The notes under the pieces were generated by a model. The model had not been told where the DNA came from. It did not search any database and saw only the letters and a program-made list of their open reading frames with translations. Made by a program: the position numbers and the translations under genes. 64,000 bases of DNA, taken from contig NZ_WRXL01000004.1 in NCBI RefSeq assembly GCF_010119195.1, forward strand, positions 62,001-126,000, in the 5' to 3' direction. Source of the DNA: Haloarcula salina (lineage in GTDB: Archaea; Halobacteriota; Halobacteria; Halobacteriales; Haloarculaceae). Positions 27,415 to 35,774 of the stretch are shown one piece after another; the first letter of the stretch is position 1, and each line of letters begins with the position of its first letter.

Positions 27415-28485
27415 ATGCGACGAATCGGTGTCGTGGTCAACCCCATCGCGGGCATGGGCGGCCGCGTCGGCCTGAAGGGGACGGACGGCAAAGTCGAGGA
27501 GGCGCGCCGTCGGGGAGCCGAGCAGCGAGCGCCCGAGCGGGCGCGGGTCGCCTTGCAGTCGCTCGCCGACAGCGGAGCGCCCGTCGAACTGCTCACGTAC
27601 GGCGGGCCGATGGGTGCCGAGATCGCCCGCGACGTGGGCTTCGAACCCACCGTCGTCGGCGACCCGGCGAACCCCGACGGGACCACGAGCGAAGACACCC
27701 GGAACGCGGTCCGAGCCTTCGTCGAGGCCGACGCGGACGTGATCCTGTTCGTCGGCGGCGACGGCACGGCGGTCGACGTGGCCGAGGCGCTCGACGCGCT
27801 GGACGCCGACGTGCCGATTCTGGGCGTTCCAGCGGGCGTGAAGGTCTACTCGTCGGTGTTCGGCGTGTCGCCGCGAGCGGCCGGACGCATCGTCGCCCGC
27901 TTCTCCGAGACGGAACGCGCGGAGGTCAACGACATCGACGAGGACGCCTACCGGGGCGGCGAAGTGATCACGGAACTGCGAGCCGTCGCGACGGTCCCCG
28001 TCGCCGACCAGCGCCAGTCCGCGAAGCAACTGGGCGGCGGCAGCGTCGCGTCGCTCGCGGAAGGGGTGGCCGACGCCGTCGAGGAGGGGGTCACGTACGT
28101 CCTCGGACCCGGGAGCACCGTCGGCGCGATCAAGTCGGAACTGGGGTTCGAGGGGACGACGCTCGGCGTCGACGTGTGGCGCGACGGCGAGGTGCTCGTC
28201 CGCGACGCCGCGGAGAGTGACATCCTCGACGCGCTCGGCGACCGGAACGTCATCGTCGTCTCGCCAATCGGCGGCCAGGGGTTCGTGTTCGGCCGCGGCA
28301 ATCAGCAGCTCTCGCCGGCGGTGATCAGGCGCTGTGACGTCGAGGTCGTCGCCTCCCGCCGGAAGCTCGACGGCGTGGGAACGCTCCGCGTCGACACCGG
28401 CGACACCGACCTCGACGCGGAACTGCGCGGCTGGATGCGGGTGCGCGTCGGTCGCCACGAGCGCCGACTCGTCGAAGTCGTCTGA
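27415..28485 (+). CDS. ATP-NAD kinase family protein
   Basis: 356 residues. Begins MRRIGVVVNPIAGMGGRVGL; the nucleotide-binding GGDGT lies at 114-118 (VGGDGTAVDVAEALD). LGVPAGVKVYSSVFGVSPRAAG and VYVLGPGSTVG-like VTYVLGPGSTVG follow, with GGQGFVFGRGNQQLSPAVI near the end. This is the longer archaeal type, distinct from PpnK, that phosphorylates NAD or a related nucleotide. The exact phosphate acceptor cannot be read. Confidence 0.85.
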   Translation: MRRIGVVVNPIAGMGGRVGLKGTDGKVEEARRRGAEQRAPERARVALQSLADSGAPVELLTYGGPMGAEIARDVGFEPTVVGDPANPDGTTSEDTRNAVRAFVEADADVILFVGGDGTAVDVAEALDALDADVPILGVPAGVKVYSSVFGVSPRAAGRIVARFSETERAEVNDIDEDAYRGGEVITELRAVATVPVADQRQSAKQLGGGSVASLAEGVADAVEEGVTYVLGPGSTVGAIKSELGFEGTTLGVDVWRDGEVLVRDAAESDILDALGDRNVIVVSPIGGQGFVFGRGNQQLSPAVIRRCDVEVVASRRKLDGVGTLRVDTGDTDLDAELRGWMRVRVGRHERRLVEVV

Positions 28486-28575
28486 ACGCGCGTGTCACAG
28501 ACCCATGATATTTCGGACGGAGAATTTTATGGTGTATAGTCAAGATTAAGGTATCTCCCGCCCGACAAAGGACAT

Positions 28576-29610
28576 ATGGAAACGCGGAAAGTGCAGCGGC
28601 TGGGCCCGTCGACGCTCGCGATGACGTTGCCGGCGGAGTGGGCCAGCGCACACGACGTCGAAAAGGGCGACGAAGTCTCGCTGCGGATGGGCGGCAAGGG
28701 CACGCTGACCGTCATGCCCGAGTCGGTCCAGACCGAGGAGTCGGAAGCGATCATCCACGCCGAGAACCTCGACGCGGCCTCCGTCGAGCGAGCCATCGTC
28801 GCCCAGTACGTGCTCGGCCGGCGCGTCATCCACGTGGAAGCGCCGGAGGGCGAGACGCTCGAATCCTCGCACATCAACGCGGTGTACAACGCCGAGACCC
28901 AGCTGATGGGCCTGGGCGTCATCGAGGAGACGCCGGACCGCATCGCGATCCGCTGTTCGGTCGACCCCGAGGACTTCACGCTCGACAACCTCCTCGAACG
29001 GCTGGAATCGACCGGCTCGACGATGCGAAACGAGGCGATCAAGTCGCTCGCCCACGGTAACCCCGACCTCGCCCAGCGGGCGCTCAACCGGGAGCGACAG
29101 GCGAACAAGATCTTCGTCCTCCTGCTTCGCCTCATCTTCACGGCCTATCAGAACCCGAACCTCGCGCGGGCCATCGGCCTCAACGACGGCTTCCCGCTCA
29201 TCGGCTACCGCTCGATCGCGAAGAACCTCGAACTGACGGCCGACAACGCCGAGGACATCGCCGAGATCGCACTGGAGACGCAAGACCACTCGCTGGAGGT
29301 CGACAGCTCGACGATGCGGCGCATCCGCGAGTTCACCGACCAGGTCAACGAGATCACGGAGCTCGCGGTCCAGGCCGCCGTCGACCGCAACTACGACACC
29401 GCGATCGAGGTCCGCGACCTCTACCGGGAGATCGGTGACAAGGAACACGAGATCCTGAACGACCTCCCGGAGATGGGCAACGAGGACTTACTGGAGGTCC
29501 GCGAGGTGCTCGTCAGCCTCCAGGAGACGGCCGAGTTCGCCGTCCGGAGCGCCGAGATCGCGACGAACCTCGCGCTCAACGAAGAGTCCGAGCACACGAC
29601 CATCGAGTAA
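28576..29610 (+). CDS. phoU: PhoU-domain protein with N-terminal AbrB/SpoVT domain
   Basis: 344 residues. Residues 1-45 are a swapped-hairpin AbrB-type DNA-binding domain (METRKVQRLGPSTLAMTLPA then WASAHDVEKGDEVSLRMGG). The remainder holds two PhoU-like helical bundles, with repeated acidic clusters (DNAEDIAEIALETQD; ETAEFAVRSAEIATN). PhoU proteins govern phosphate uptake and Pho signalling; the AbrB fusion makes this one able to bind DNA as well. No pst genes are adjacent. A TATA-like ATTTTATGG lies about 50 bases upstream and a T6 run follows. Confidence 0.88.
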   Translation: METRKVQRLGPSTLAMTLPAEWASAHDVEKGDEVSLRMGGKGTLTVMPESVQTEESEAIIHAENLDAASVERAIVAQYVLGRRVIHVEAPEGETLESSHINAVYNAETQLMGLGVIEETPDRIAIRCSVDPEDFTLDNLLERLESTGSTMRNEAIKSLAHGNPDLAQRALNRERQANKIFVLLLRLIFTAYQNPNLARAIGLNDGFPLIGYRSIAKNLELTADNAEDIAEIALETQDHSLEVDSSTMRRIREFTDQVNEITELAVQAAVDRNYDTAIEVRDLYREIGDKEHEILNDLPEMGNEDLLEVREVLVSLQETAEFAVRSAEIATNLALNEESEHTTIE

Positions 29611-29629
29611 TCGACTTCGAGCCGGTCCG

Positions 29630-29635
29630 TTTTTT
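29630..29635 (+). terminator. Oligo-T terminator after phoU
   Basis: Six T about 20 bases past the phoU stop, before the convergent WHy-domain gene. Confidence 0.45.
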
Positions 29636-29705
29636 CGCCCTGTTCCGCGTTCGGCATCCGCGATGTCTCATCGCTTGAGCCACTGTGGACTGACGATTGC
29701 GGCAG

Positions 29706-30944
29706 TCAGCCGAGCAGTCCGCCGTCGTCCGTCTGCGTCTCGGTAGGTGTCTCCGTTTCGGTCGGTGTGGCGGTTTCGGTCGCTGTCGGTGTCTCCGTCG
29801 GCGTCGCAGTCTCCGTCGGCGTCTCGGTGTCCGAGCCGTCACCGCCGAGGAGTCCCTCGTCGGTCTGTGTGTCGGTCACGTCACCGTCGAAGAGTCCGCC
29901 GTCGGTGGCGGTTTCGGTCTCCGTGTCCGTGGGGGTCGCCGCTGACCCGTCCCCGCCGTTCGTCCCGCCTTCGTCGGTGGCGTCCGTCCCGTTGGTCCCG
30001 GTCGGGTACTGTGCTTTGTTGCCGAAGATGTCGGTCTCGATGTCGGTTCGGTAGTCGATGGAATCGAGGTCGACGCGGAACTGCTCGCCGCCGCCCTCCA
30101 GAACGAGGTAGAAGTCGATGTACACCTCGGTTCGCTGGTTTCGCTGTAGGTGGGTGACCCACCAGCGGTCCAGATTGTCGTTCCGGATGGCGGTGTCGGC
30201 CTCGATGGTCGTCTCCTCGCCCGGCCTGAGGACGTACCCGCGATCGGTCTCGCCCTGGCCCACCGTCACGTCGTTCATGGAGATGGTGTAGCCGATCTTC
30301 GAGACGGTGTAGGGGTAGAGTTTGGGATTGTAGACGTCGAACGAGAGGTCGAGCGGCGTCTCCGAGCGCGTGAGGTTCGCCTGGTCCCAGGACCCGTGCG
30401 TCTCGTTGACGTACAGCACGGGATCGGAGACGAGCGGCTGGTTCGCCTCGACGGGGCGCGTCTCGGTCGAATTGAACTGGCTGACGATGTCGGTCTCGAC
30501 GGTCCGCTCCTGGCCGAAGGCGACGGACCGGCCGCCGAGCGTGGACGACGTGGCCGTCGCGTCGATTGCCACCGTGGTCGTCTCGCTGTTCCTGACGTGG
30601 GTGTACCACCACGCCGGAATGCGGTCGTTCTGCATCGTCGTGGCGAACGGGACCGTCGTGTTTCCTGACCCGATGTCGAGACCCTGCTTCTCACCCTGTG
30701 CCATCCGCACGTCGTTCATCGCGACGCTGTAGGTGACCGAAAGCCCGCCCAGCTGGACGCCGACGGGGTTCGGATTCGACACGGTCAGGTTCGTCGCGAC
30801 GGTCGTCGTCTGGTTCGAGACGCCGGCGAAGTGGTTGTCGACGGCCGCGACGGACGGTGTCCCGAGGACGCCGAGCGCCACGCCGCCCCCGAGGACCGCT
30901 ACTGAGACGACCACGAGGACGCCCGCGAGTTTGAGCCGGTTCAT
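29706..30944 (-). CDS. Exported protein with two LEA14/WHy domains and a Thr/Glu/Asp-rich tail
   Basis: 412 residues from ATG 30944. A signal or anchor helix (LAGVLVVVSVAVLGGGVALGVLG) is followed by two tandem WHy-type beta domains. The first is around 45-150 (VATNLTVSNPNPVGVQLGG, YSVAMNDVRMAQGEKQGLDI), the second around 185-300 (LSFDVYNPKLYPYTVSKIGY, ISMNDVTVGQGETDRGYVL). The last 100 residues are a low-complexity Thr/Glu/Asp tail with repeated DGGLFDGDV / DEGLLGGDGSD / DDGGLLG units. WHy domains are linked to desiccation and salt stress; here it probably sits outside the membrane. Convergent with phoU. Confidence 0.82.
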   Translation of the reverse strand: MNRLKLAGVLVVVSVAVLGGGVALGVLGTPSVAAVDNHFAGVSNQTTTVATNLTVSNPNPVGVQLGGLSVTYSVAMNDVRMAQGEKQGLDIGSGNTTVPFATTMQNDRIPAWWYTHVRNSETTTVAIDATATSSTLGGRSVAFGQERTVETDIVSQFNSTETRPVEANQPLVSDPVLYVNETHGSWDQANLTRSETPLDLSFDVYNPKLYPYTVSKIGYTISMNDVTVGQGETDRGYVLRPGEETTIEADTAIRNDNLDRWWVTHLQRNQRTEVYIDFYLVLEGGGEQFRVDLDSIDYRTDIETDIFGNKAQYPTGTNGTDATDEGGTNGGDGSAATPTDTETETATDGGLFDGDVTDTQTDEGLLGGDGSDTETPTETATPTETPTATETATPTETETPTETQTDDGGLLG

Positions 30945-31029
30945 TACCCTTCCTTTCTCCAACGGGCGGGTATATGTCCTGTGGCTCGACCCCGAATGAA
31001 CTAAGTAGGAAACAGCGAAAGCGACGTAC

Positions 31030-31263
31030 ATGAGTTCAACCGAGTCGGGGACCGACCTGGGTATCGGTCTCGCGCTGCTGTTCGGTCTCGTCTCCGTGGG
31101 CGCGGCGGCCATGACCGCCATCAACGGCTACAACTACGCGATACTGCACTACGTTCAGGAGGTCGACACCGGGAACCTGCTGGTCACGTCCGGCGGCGCG
31201 TTCGGGGTCGCCATCCTGGCCGCGGGCGTGGCCATCGTCGCGATCCACGCCTACGACGCCTGA
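31030..31263 (+). CDS. Small two-helix membrane protein, conserved haloarchaeal type
   Basis: 77 residues with two hydrophobic helices (LGIGLALLFGLVSVGAAAMTA and FGVAILAAGVAIVAIHAY) separated by a polar loop (YNYAILHYVQEVDTGN). It resembles a haloarchaeal family of unknown function (DUF7525 as I recall). ATG 31030 is divergent from the WHy gene. Confidence 0.72.
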   Translation: MSSTESGTDLGIGLALLFGLVSVGAAAMTAINGYNYAILHYVQEVDTGNLLVTSGGAFGVAILAAGVAIVAIHAYDA

Positions 31264-31333
31264 GTCCGGCCGGCGTATCAATTCGCCGACCTGTGAAGGG
31301 AACCGTTAAAAACGCAGAGACCTATTCTCCACT

Positions 31334-31564
31334 ATGGCCGATTACAGCGAGGAAGACCGACGCATTCTCGAGTACCTCCGAGACAGCGTCTCGCGCGGCG
31401 AGAGCTACTTCCGCGCGAAGAACATCGCTGAACAACTCGGCCTCTCGTCGAAGCAAGTGGGGGCGCGGCTCCCGCGGCTCGCAGAGGAGGCCGACGAAGT
31501 CGAGATCGAGAAGTGGGGTCGGGCCCGATCGACGACCTGGCGAGTCACGACGACCACCGGATAA
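31334..31564 (+). CDS. Small winged-helix DNA-binding protein
   Basis: 76 residues: EEDRRILEYLRDSVSRGESYF, then an HTH (AKNIAEQLGLSSKQVGARLP) and a wing with SVE-like VEIEKWGRARSTTWRV. This is a conserved haloarchaeal family (DUF7123 as I recall). Acts presumably as a small transcription or chromatin factor. It has its own gap and promoter region and no obvious target. Confidence 0.78.
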   Translation: MADYSEEDRRILEYLRDSVSRGESYFRAKNIAEQLGLSSKQVGARLPRLAEEADEVEIEKWGRARSTTWRVTTTTG

Positions 31565-31628
31565 TTCTCGCGCGCCCGGCACTTGTTCGATCGGTGGATT
31601 CATCGGAGAGTAGTCCGCAGTATCAGCC

Positions 31629-32060
31629 ATGACTGTCCGGGTCGAACGGAGCATGACTGTGTCGGCCCCGCCCGAGCGCGTCTGGGAGTTTATTGCCGAC
31701 CCGGAGCGGCGCGCCGAACCGATCAGCGTCGTCGAAGACTGGGAGGTCGAGGACGAGCGCAACGCGACCTGGTTTCTCACGCTCCCGATCCCGGTGATCA
31801 ATCGAACGCTCCGCGTCGAAACCGAAGACGTGGAGCGCCGCGAACCGGAGTACGTCCGGTTCGTCGGGACGTCGAAAGTGATGCGCGTCCAGGGCGAGCA
31901 CGAACTCGAGGAAACCGAAGACGGGGGAACGCGCCTGACGAACCGCTTCGTCGTCGAGGGGCGACTCCCCGGCGTCGAGGGGTTCTTCAAGCGAAACCTC
32001 GACGGCGAGCTCCGGAACCTCGAAGACGCGCTGCGCGAGGACCTCGAAGTCGAAGCATGA
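31629..32060 (+). CDS. SRPBCC (START-like) family protein
   Basis: 143 residues beginning MTVRVERSMTVSAPPERVWE, the standard opening strand and helix of the SRPBCC lipid/ligand-binding fold, with PISVVEDWEVEDE, YVRFVGTSKVMRVQGEHEL, TRLTNRFVVEGRLPGVEGF and a long C-terminal helix. It is expected to bind a hydrophobic ligand in the cytoplasm. Its stop overlaps the nitrilase ATG (ATGA), so the pair is an operon. Confidence 0.83.
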   Translation: MTVRVERSMTVSAPPERVWEFIADPERRAEPISVVEDWEVEDERNATWFLTLPIPVINRTLRVETEDVERREPEYVRFVGTSKVMRVQGEHELEETEDGGTRLTNRFVVEGRLPGVEGFFKRNLDGELRNLEDALREDLEVEA

Positions 32061-32869
32061 AGGTCGCGCTCGCACAGATCGAGATCGCGGGCGGATCGAC
32101 CGAGCGGAACGTCGACCGCGCCGTCGCGGCCATCGAGGAGGCGGCAGCGGACGGGGCCGACCTCGTCGTCCTCCCGGAACTGTTCAACGTCGGTTACTTC
32201 GCCTTCGACAGCTACGCCCGCGAGGCCGAAGGGATCGAGGGCGAGACGCTCACACGCATCCGACGAGTGGCAGACGACTGCGACGTGGCGGTGCTGGCCG
32301 GCAGCGTCGTCGAGGACCTCGAAGCGAGCGCCGACAACGGCATTGCGGTCCCGACCAGTGAGGGGCTGGCGAACACCGCCGCGTTCTTCGACCGCGACGG
32401 CCGGCGGCGGGCGGTGTACCGCAAGCACCACCTGTTCGGCTACGACTCCGCCGAGTCGCGGCTCCTGGAACCGGGGCAGGCGCTCCCGACCGTGGACTTC
32501 GAGGGATTCACTATCGGCATCACCACCTGTTACGACCTCCGGTTCCCGGAGCTCTACCGCCGGCTGGTCGAGAGGGGCGCGACGATGGCGCTCGTCCCCA
32601 GCGCGTGGCCGTATCCCCGCGTCGAACACTGGAAGCTGTTCGGCCGGGCGCGCGCCGTCGAGAACCAGCTGTTCGTCGCGGCGGCAAACGGCGTCGGCAC
32701 GTTCGACGACGCGGAACTGCTCGGCCGCTCGACGGTGTACGACCCGTGGGGGACGACGCTGGCGAGCGCGGCCGAAGACCCGGCGCTCGTCACGGCGACC
32801 GTCGACCCGGAACGCGTCGAGCGCGTCCGCGAGGAGTTCCCGGCGCTGGAGGATCGCCGGACGGACTGA
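32057..32869 (+). CDS. Carbon-nitrogen hydrolase (nitrilase superfamily)
   Basis: 270 residues from ATG 32057. The Glu-Lys-Cys triad is visible: Glu41 (LPELFNVGYF), Lys123 (RKHHLFG) and Cys158 (TTCYDLRFPELYR). Full-length single-domain amidase of the omega-amidase/N-carbamoylase branch. It hydrolyses a small amide, N-carbamoyl or nitrile compound; the substrate is not determined. Translationally coupled to the SRPBCC gene. A T-rich stretch GGTTTTTG follows. Confidence 0.88.
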   Translation: MKVALAQIEIAGGSTERNVDRAVAAIEEAAADGADLVVLPELFNVGYFAFDSYAREAEGIEGETLTRIRRVADDCDVAVLAGSVVEDLEASADNGIAVPTSEGLANTAAFFDRDGRRRAVYRKHHLFGYDSAESRLLEPGQALPTVDFEGFTIGITTCYDLRFPELYRRLVERGATMALVPSAWPYPRVEHWKLFGRARAVENQLFVAAANGVGTFDDAELLGRSTVYDPWGTTLASAAEDPALVTATVDPERVERVREEFPALEDRRTD

Positions 32870-32953
32870 CGGTAACTGCAGTCGTCGTTTCACAAAAAGC
32901 GGTTTTTGAGCGTACGCCGCTTCTTTGCCACTCTCTGTCGCACTGTGGTCTGT

Positions 32954-34006
32954 ATGTCTTCGAGAGGCAGGGTGCTCGCCGTCGTCGCGCTCCTCTTGCT
33001 CGCCGGCTGTGCCGGCATGGGCGGGAGCGGCGCGTCGGCCGGCGACGGCGGTGGCGGCGACGGCGCACAGATGGCCGCGAGCGGCGGCGACGGCGGCTCC
33101 GGGAACCCGGGGGCGGAAGCCGCCGACCGGGCGAGCAACGGCGCGGCCGCCGTGAGTGCACAGGCCGTACGGACCGACCGCGCCATCATCCGCACCGGTC
33201 GGATGGTCGTCGAGGTCGAGAACTTCACGAGGGCCTCGTCCGCGGTCGCCGCCGCGGCCCGCGAGAGGGGCGGGTACGTCAGCGATTCCAACAGTCAGCT
33301 CCACCGCGACGGCGACGGGTCGTGGTACACGGGCTACGTCGTCGTCAGGGTCCCGAGCGACCAGTTCCGCTCGGTGCAGGAGACCGTGAGCGAGCAGGGA
33401 ACGGTCCGCTCCGAGGAGACGACCACGGAGGACGTGACCGACCAGTTGGTCGACCTCGAAGCCCGACTGGAGAACCTCCGAAGCCGACGTGACCGCCTGC
33501 GCACGTTCTACGAGGAAGCCGACGACACCGAGGAACTCCTGCGCATCGAGGAGCAACTCTCGTCTGTCCAGAGCGACATCGAGCGCCTGGAAGCGAAGAA
33601 GCGCTCGCTCGAACAGCGCGTGGCGTACTCGACGCTCCGGGTCGAGATCCACGAACCGACGCCCGGCATCGACGAGATCCGCACCCAGTACCACGAGCAG
33701 TCGCTCGTCTCCGTGTTCCTCTCGTCGGTGCAGGACGTGTACGTGTTCGGCCGCGCGACGCTCGTGACCGTCGTCGCCGCCGCGCCGTGGCTGGCGGTGC
33801 TGGCCGTCCCGGTGGTCGGCGGGCACCGCCTCCTCCGCGGGCGCTCGCTCCCGCTCGTGGGCCCCTCCGACGGCGGGACCGCTTCCGACGGCCCGCCGCC
33901 GCGAGACGATCGAACGGCAGCGAACGACGCCGAAGACGGTGGCTCTGGGCCCGGCGAGACTGACGCGAACGAGGCTGCAGACGAGTCGCCGGACGGCGAG
34001 CGGTAA
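32954..34006 (+). CDS. DUF4349 lipoprotein with coiled coil and C-terminal membrane helix
   Basis: 350 residues from ATG 32954, which gives a clean lipoprotein signal (VLAVVALLLLAGC, Cys17 or so). After a Gly/Ala-rich linker comes the DUF4349 domain (RAIIRTGRMVVEVENFTRAS, RERGGYVSDSN, YVVVRVPSDQFRSVQETVS, GTVRSEETTTEDVTDQLVDL). A coiled coil (LENLRSRRDRLRTFYEEADD, EQLSSVQSDIERLEAKKRSL) leads to VAYSTLRVEIHE, then a hydrophobic helix (VTVVAAAPWLAVLAVPVV) and an acidic cytoplasmic tail. The family is thought to act in the envelope; function unproven. Confidence 0.87.
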   Translation: MSSRGRVLAVVALLLLAGCAGMGGSGASAGDGGGGDGAQMAASGGDGGSGNPGAEAADRASNGAAAVSAQAVRTDRAIIRTGRMVVEVENFTRASSAVAAAARERGGYVSDSNSQLHRDGDGSWYTGYVVVRVPSDQFRSVQETVSEQGTVRSEETTTEDVTDQLVDLEARLENLRSRRDRLRTFYEEADDTEELLRIEEQLSSVQSDIERLEAKKRSLEQRVAYSTLRVEIHEPTPGIDEIRTQYHEQSLVSVFLSSVQDVYVFGRATLVTVVAAAPWLAVLAVPVVGGHRLLRGRSLPLVGPSDGGTASDGPPPRDDRTAANDAEDGGSGPGETDANEAADESPDGER

Positions 34007-34327
34007 CCGGCGCTCCACACCGGGCCTTTTTTGCGTGTGCGCTCGCTACAGTGTACTGCCGGCAAGGCGCTTTTCACGTCGATGCCGGCGTTAACGCCCG
34101 TCTCGCTGCTCGGCCACTCGGCGTCGCTCGTCCGCCGGAGGCTGTCCGGACAGCCTCTTTCACTTCACGCTCGGAGTTCCGGGTAACTCTCTCCTCGTCT
34201 TTCGGGATTCGCCAGCCAGTCGATCGCTCGTGAGCCGTCACGCTGTCGCGAGCGGCGCGGAGACCTATCGGATCGGATACTAACGGATAGTGACAAGACT
34301 TATTCCGGACCCGTAAGCCGAATTCGC
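34007..34327. other. Intergenic region holding a perfect 20-base palindrome
   Basis: 321 bases without a convincing gene. Holds the T6 run, and at 34138-34157 the perfect dyad GAGGCTGTCC/GGACAGCCTC followed by TTT. Close to the next gene is a TATA-like ACTTATT (about 34297-34303), 25-30 bases before ATG 34328. The palindrome could be an operator or a terminator hairpin. Confidence 0.45.
34027..34032 (+). terminator. Oligo-T terminator after the DUF4349 gene
   Basis: Six T about 20 bases after the DUF4349 stop codon, flanked by G/C. Confidence 0.45.
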
Positions 34328-35743
34328 ATGAACATCTCTCAGTCGTTACGAGAGATCCCCGGCGTTCTTCGTCGCCGGTTCGCAGTCGATCCGCGGGCGC
34401 TGACCGCGTTCCGGATGTCCCTCGGTCTCTGTCTCGTCGTCGACGTCGTCACTCGACTCACGGAACTGACCGCGTTCTACACGGACGGCGGCGTGCTCCC
34501 GCGGTCGATCCTCCGACTGCTATACCCCACCGTGGCCCCGTTTTCGCTGTTGACCGTTTCGGGCGCGGGCTGGGCCCAGTTCGGTCTGTTCGCCCTGACG
34601 GCGCTAGCAGGAGTCGCGCTTCTGCTCGGCTACCGAGTGCGACTGGCGGCCGCACTCTCACTGGTGTTGCTGGTCTCGATTCACATCCGAAATCCGTTCG
34701 TCCTCAACGCGGGCGATACCCTATTTCGACGGCTCCTGTTCTGGAGCCTGTTGCTCCCGCTGGCCGGCCGCTCCTTTCGGTCCACCGATCGGTCCCCGGT
34801 CACGCCCGTTGCGACCGCGGCGACGGCCGGGGCGCTGCTGCAGGTCGTGGTCGTCTACGGCGCGAACGCGCTCGTGAAACTCCGGGGAGAGCAGTGGCTC
34901 CGTGGGACCGCAGTGCGATACGTGTTCGAACTCGACCACATCACCGTCGGACTCGGGGATGCCCTGAGTAGCTGGCCGCTCCTGCTGACGGGCCTGAACT
35001 ACCTGTGGCTCGCGATGCTCGTCGGGTCGCCGCTGTTGATCCTCTCGACGGGTCGCCGCCGGACGGTCCTGGCCGTGGGGTTCATCGGCGCACACCTCTG
35101 CATGGCGGCGACGCTTCGCCTCGGCGTCTTCCCGCTCGTGTGCGTCAGCGGACTGCTCCTGTTTCTCCCCGCCGGTGCCTGGGATGCGGTCGAGCGGTCC
35201 GTCCCCGAAGCCGTTCGTTCGATACGCTCGCGCCGGCCTCGGCGCTCCGTCACGAGCGCCCTGCCCGCTGTTCGCGCGGCGGCGTCCGGAATCGCCATTC
35301 TCGCGGTCGTCGCCTTGCTCACCGTCAACGCCGTCGCGGTGGGCTTCGTCGACGCGCCCGCCGGAACGCCGGAGCGAATCGAGAACCGGAGCTGGGACAT
35401 GTTCGCGCCGTCCCCGCCCGTTCAGACGTGGTGGTACGTGGCCCCCGCGACGCTGGGATCGGGAGATCGGATCGACGCGCTCACCGGTGGGCCGGTCGAC
35501 AGTACTCGGCCTGCCGACGCGGCGAGCCGGTTCCCCGGGATGCGATGGAAGAAGTTCCTCGGTGACGTGCGTCGCCGGCCGCGACTCAGGCGACCGCTGG
35601 CGACGTACCTCTGCACTCGATGGAACCGGACCCACGACGACGAGATGGAGCAGGTGACGCTCGCGTTCATGACCGAGCGAACGCGGCTCGGCGCTTCGGA
35701 GCGCGTCGAGCGGACGACGCTTGGGACCTACGGCTGCGCCTGA
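34328..35743 (+). CDS. HTTM (vitamin K-dependent gamma-carboxylase-like) membrane protein
   Basis: 471 residues with about eight to ten hydrophobic helices. The HTTM opening is clear: DPRALTAFRMSLGLCLVVDV, YTDGGVLPR, LSLVLLVSIHIRNPFVLNAGD and the Arg-rich LFWSLLLPLAGRSF. Mid-region VVYGANALVKLRGEQWLRGT is also typical. The C-terminal 100 residues are soluble (FAPSPPVQTWWYVAPATL). HTTM proteins share the fold of the mammalian gamma-glutamyl carboxylase; archaeal and bacterial members have no assigned substrate. The reduced menaquinone made by the men genes is the obvious cofactor analogue, though this link is inference. Confidence 0.83.
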   Translation: MNISQSLREIPGVLRRRFAVDPRALTAFRMSLGLCLVVDVVTRLTELTAFYTDGGVLPRSILRLLYPTVAPFSLLTVSGAGWAQFGLFALTALAGVALLLGYRVRLAAALSLVLLVSIHIRNPFVLNAGDTLFRRLLFWSLLLPLAGRSFRSTDRSPVTPVATAATAGALLQVVVVYGANALVKLRGEQWLRGTAVRYVFELDHITVGLGDALSSWPLLLTGLNYLWLAMLVGSPLLILSTGRRRTVLAVGFIGAHLCMAATLRLGVFPLVCVSGLLLFLPAGAWDAVERSVPEAVRSIRSRRPRRSVTSALPAVRAAASGIAILAVVALLTVNAVAVGFVDAPAGTPERIENRSWDMFAPSPPVQTWWYVAPATLGSGDRIDALTGGPVDSTRPADAASRFPGMRWKKFLGDVRRRPRLRRPLATYLCTRWNRTHDDEMEQVTLAFMTERTRLGASERVERTTLGTYGCA

Positions 35744-35774
35744 GACAGCACCCACATCGGCCCGCCCGTCGACC

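Noticed and set aside
31322-34018. 898-codon minus-strand frame
   Set aside because: Covers four recognisable plus-strand genes; a shadow.
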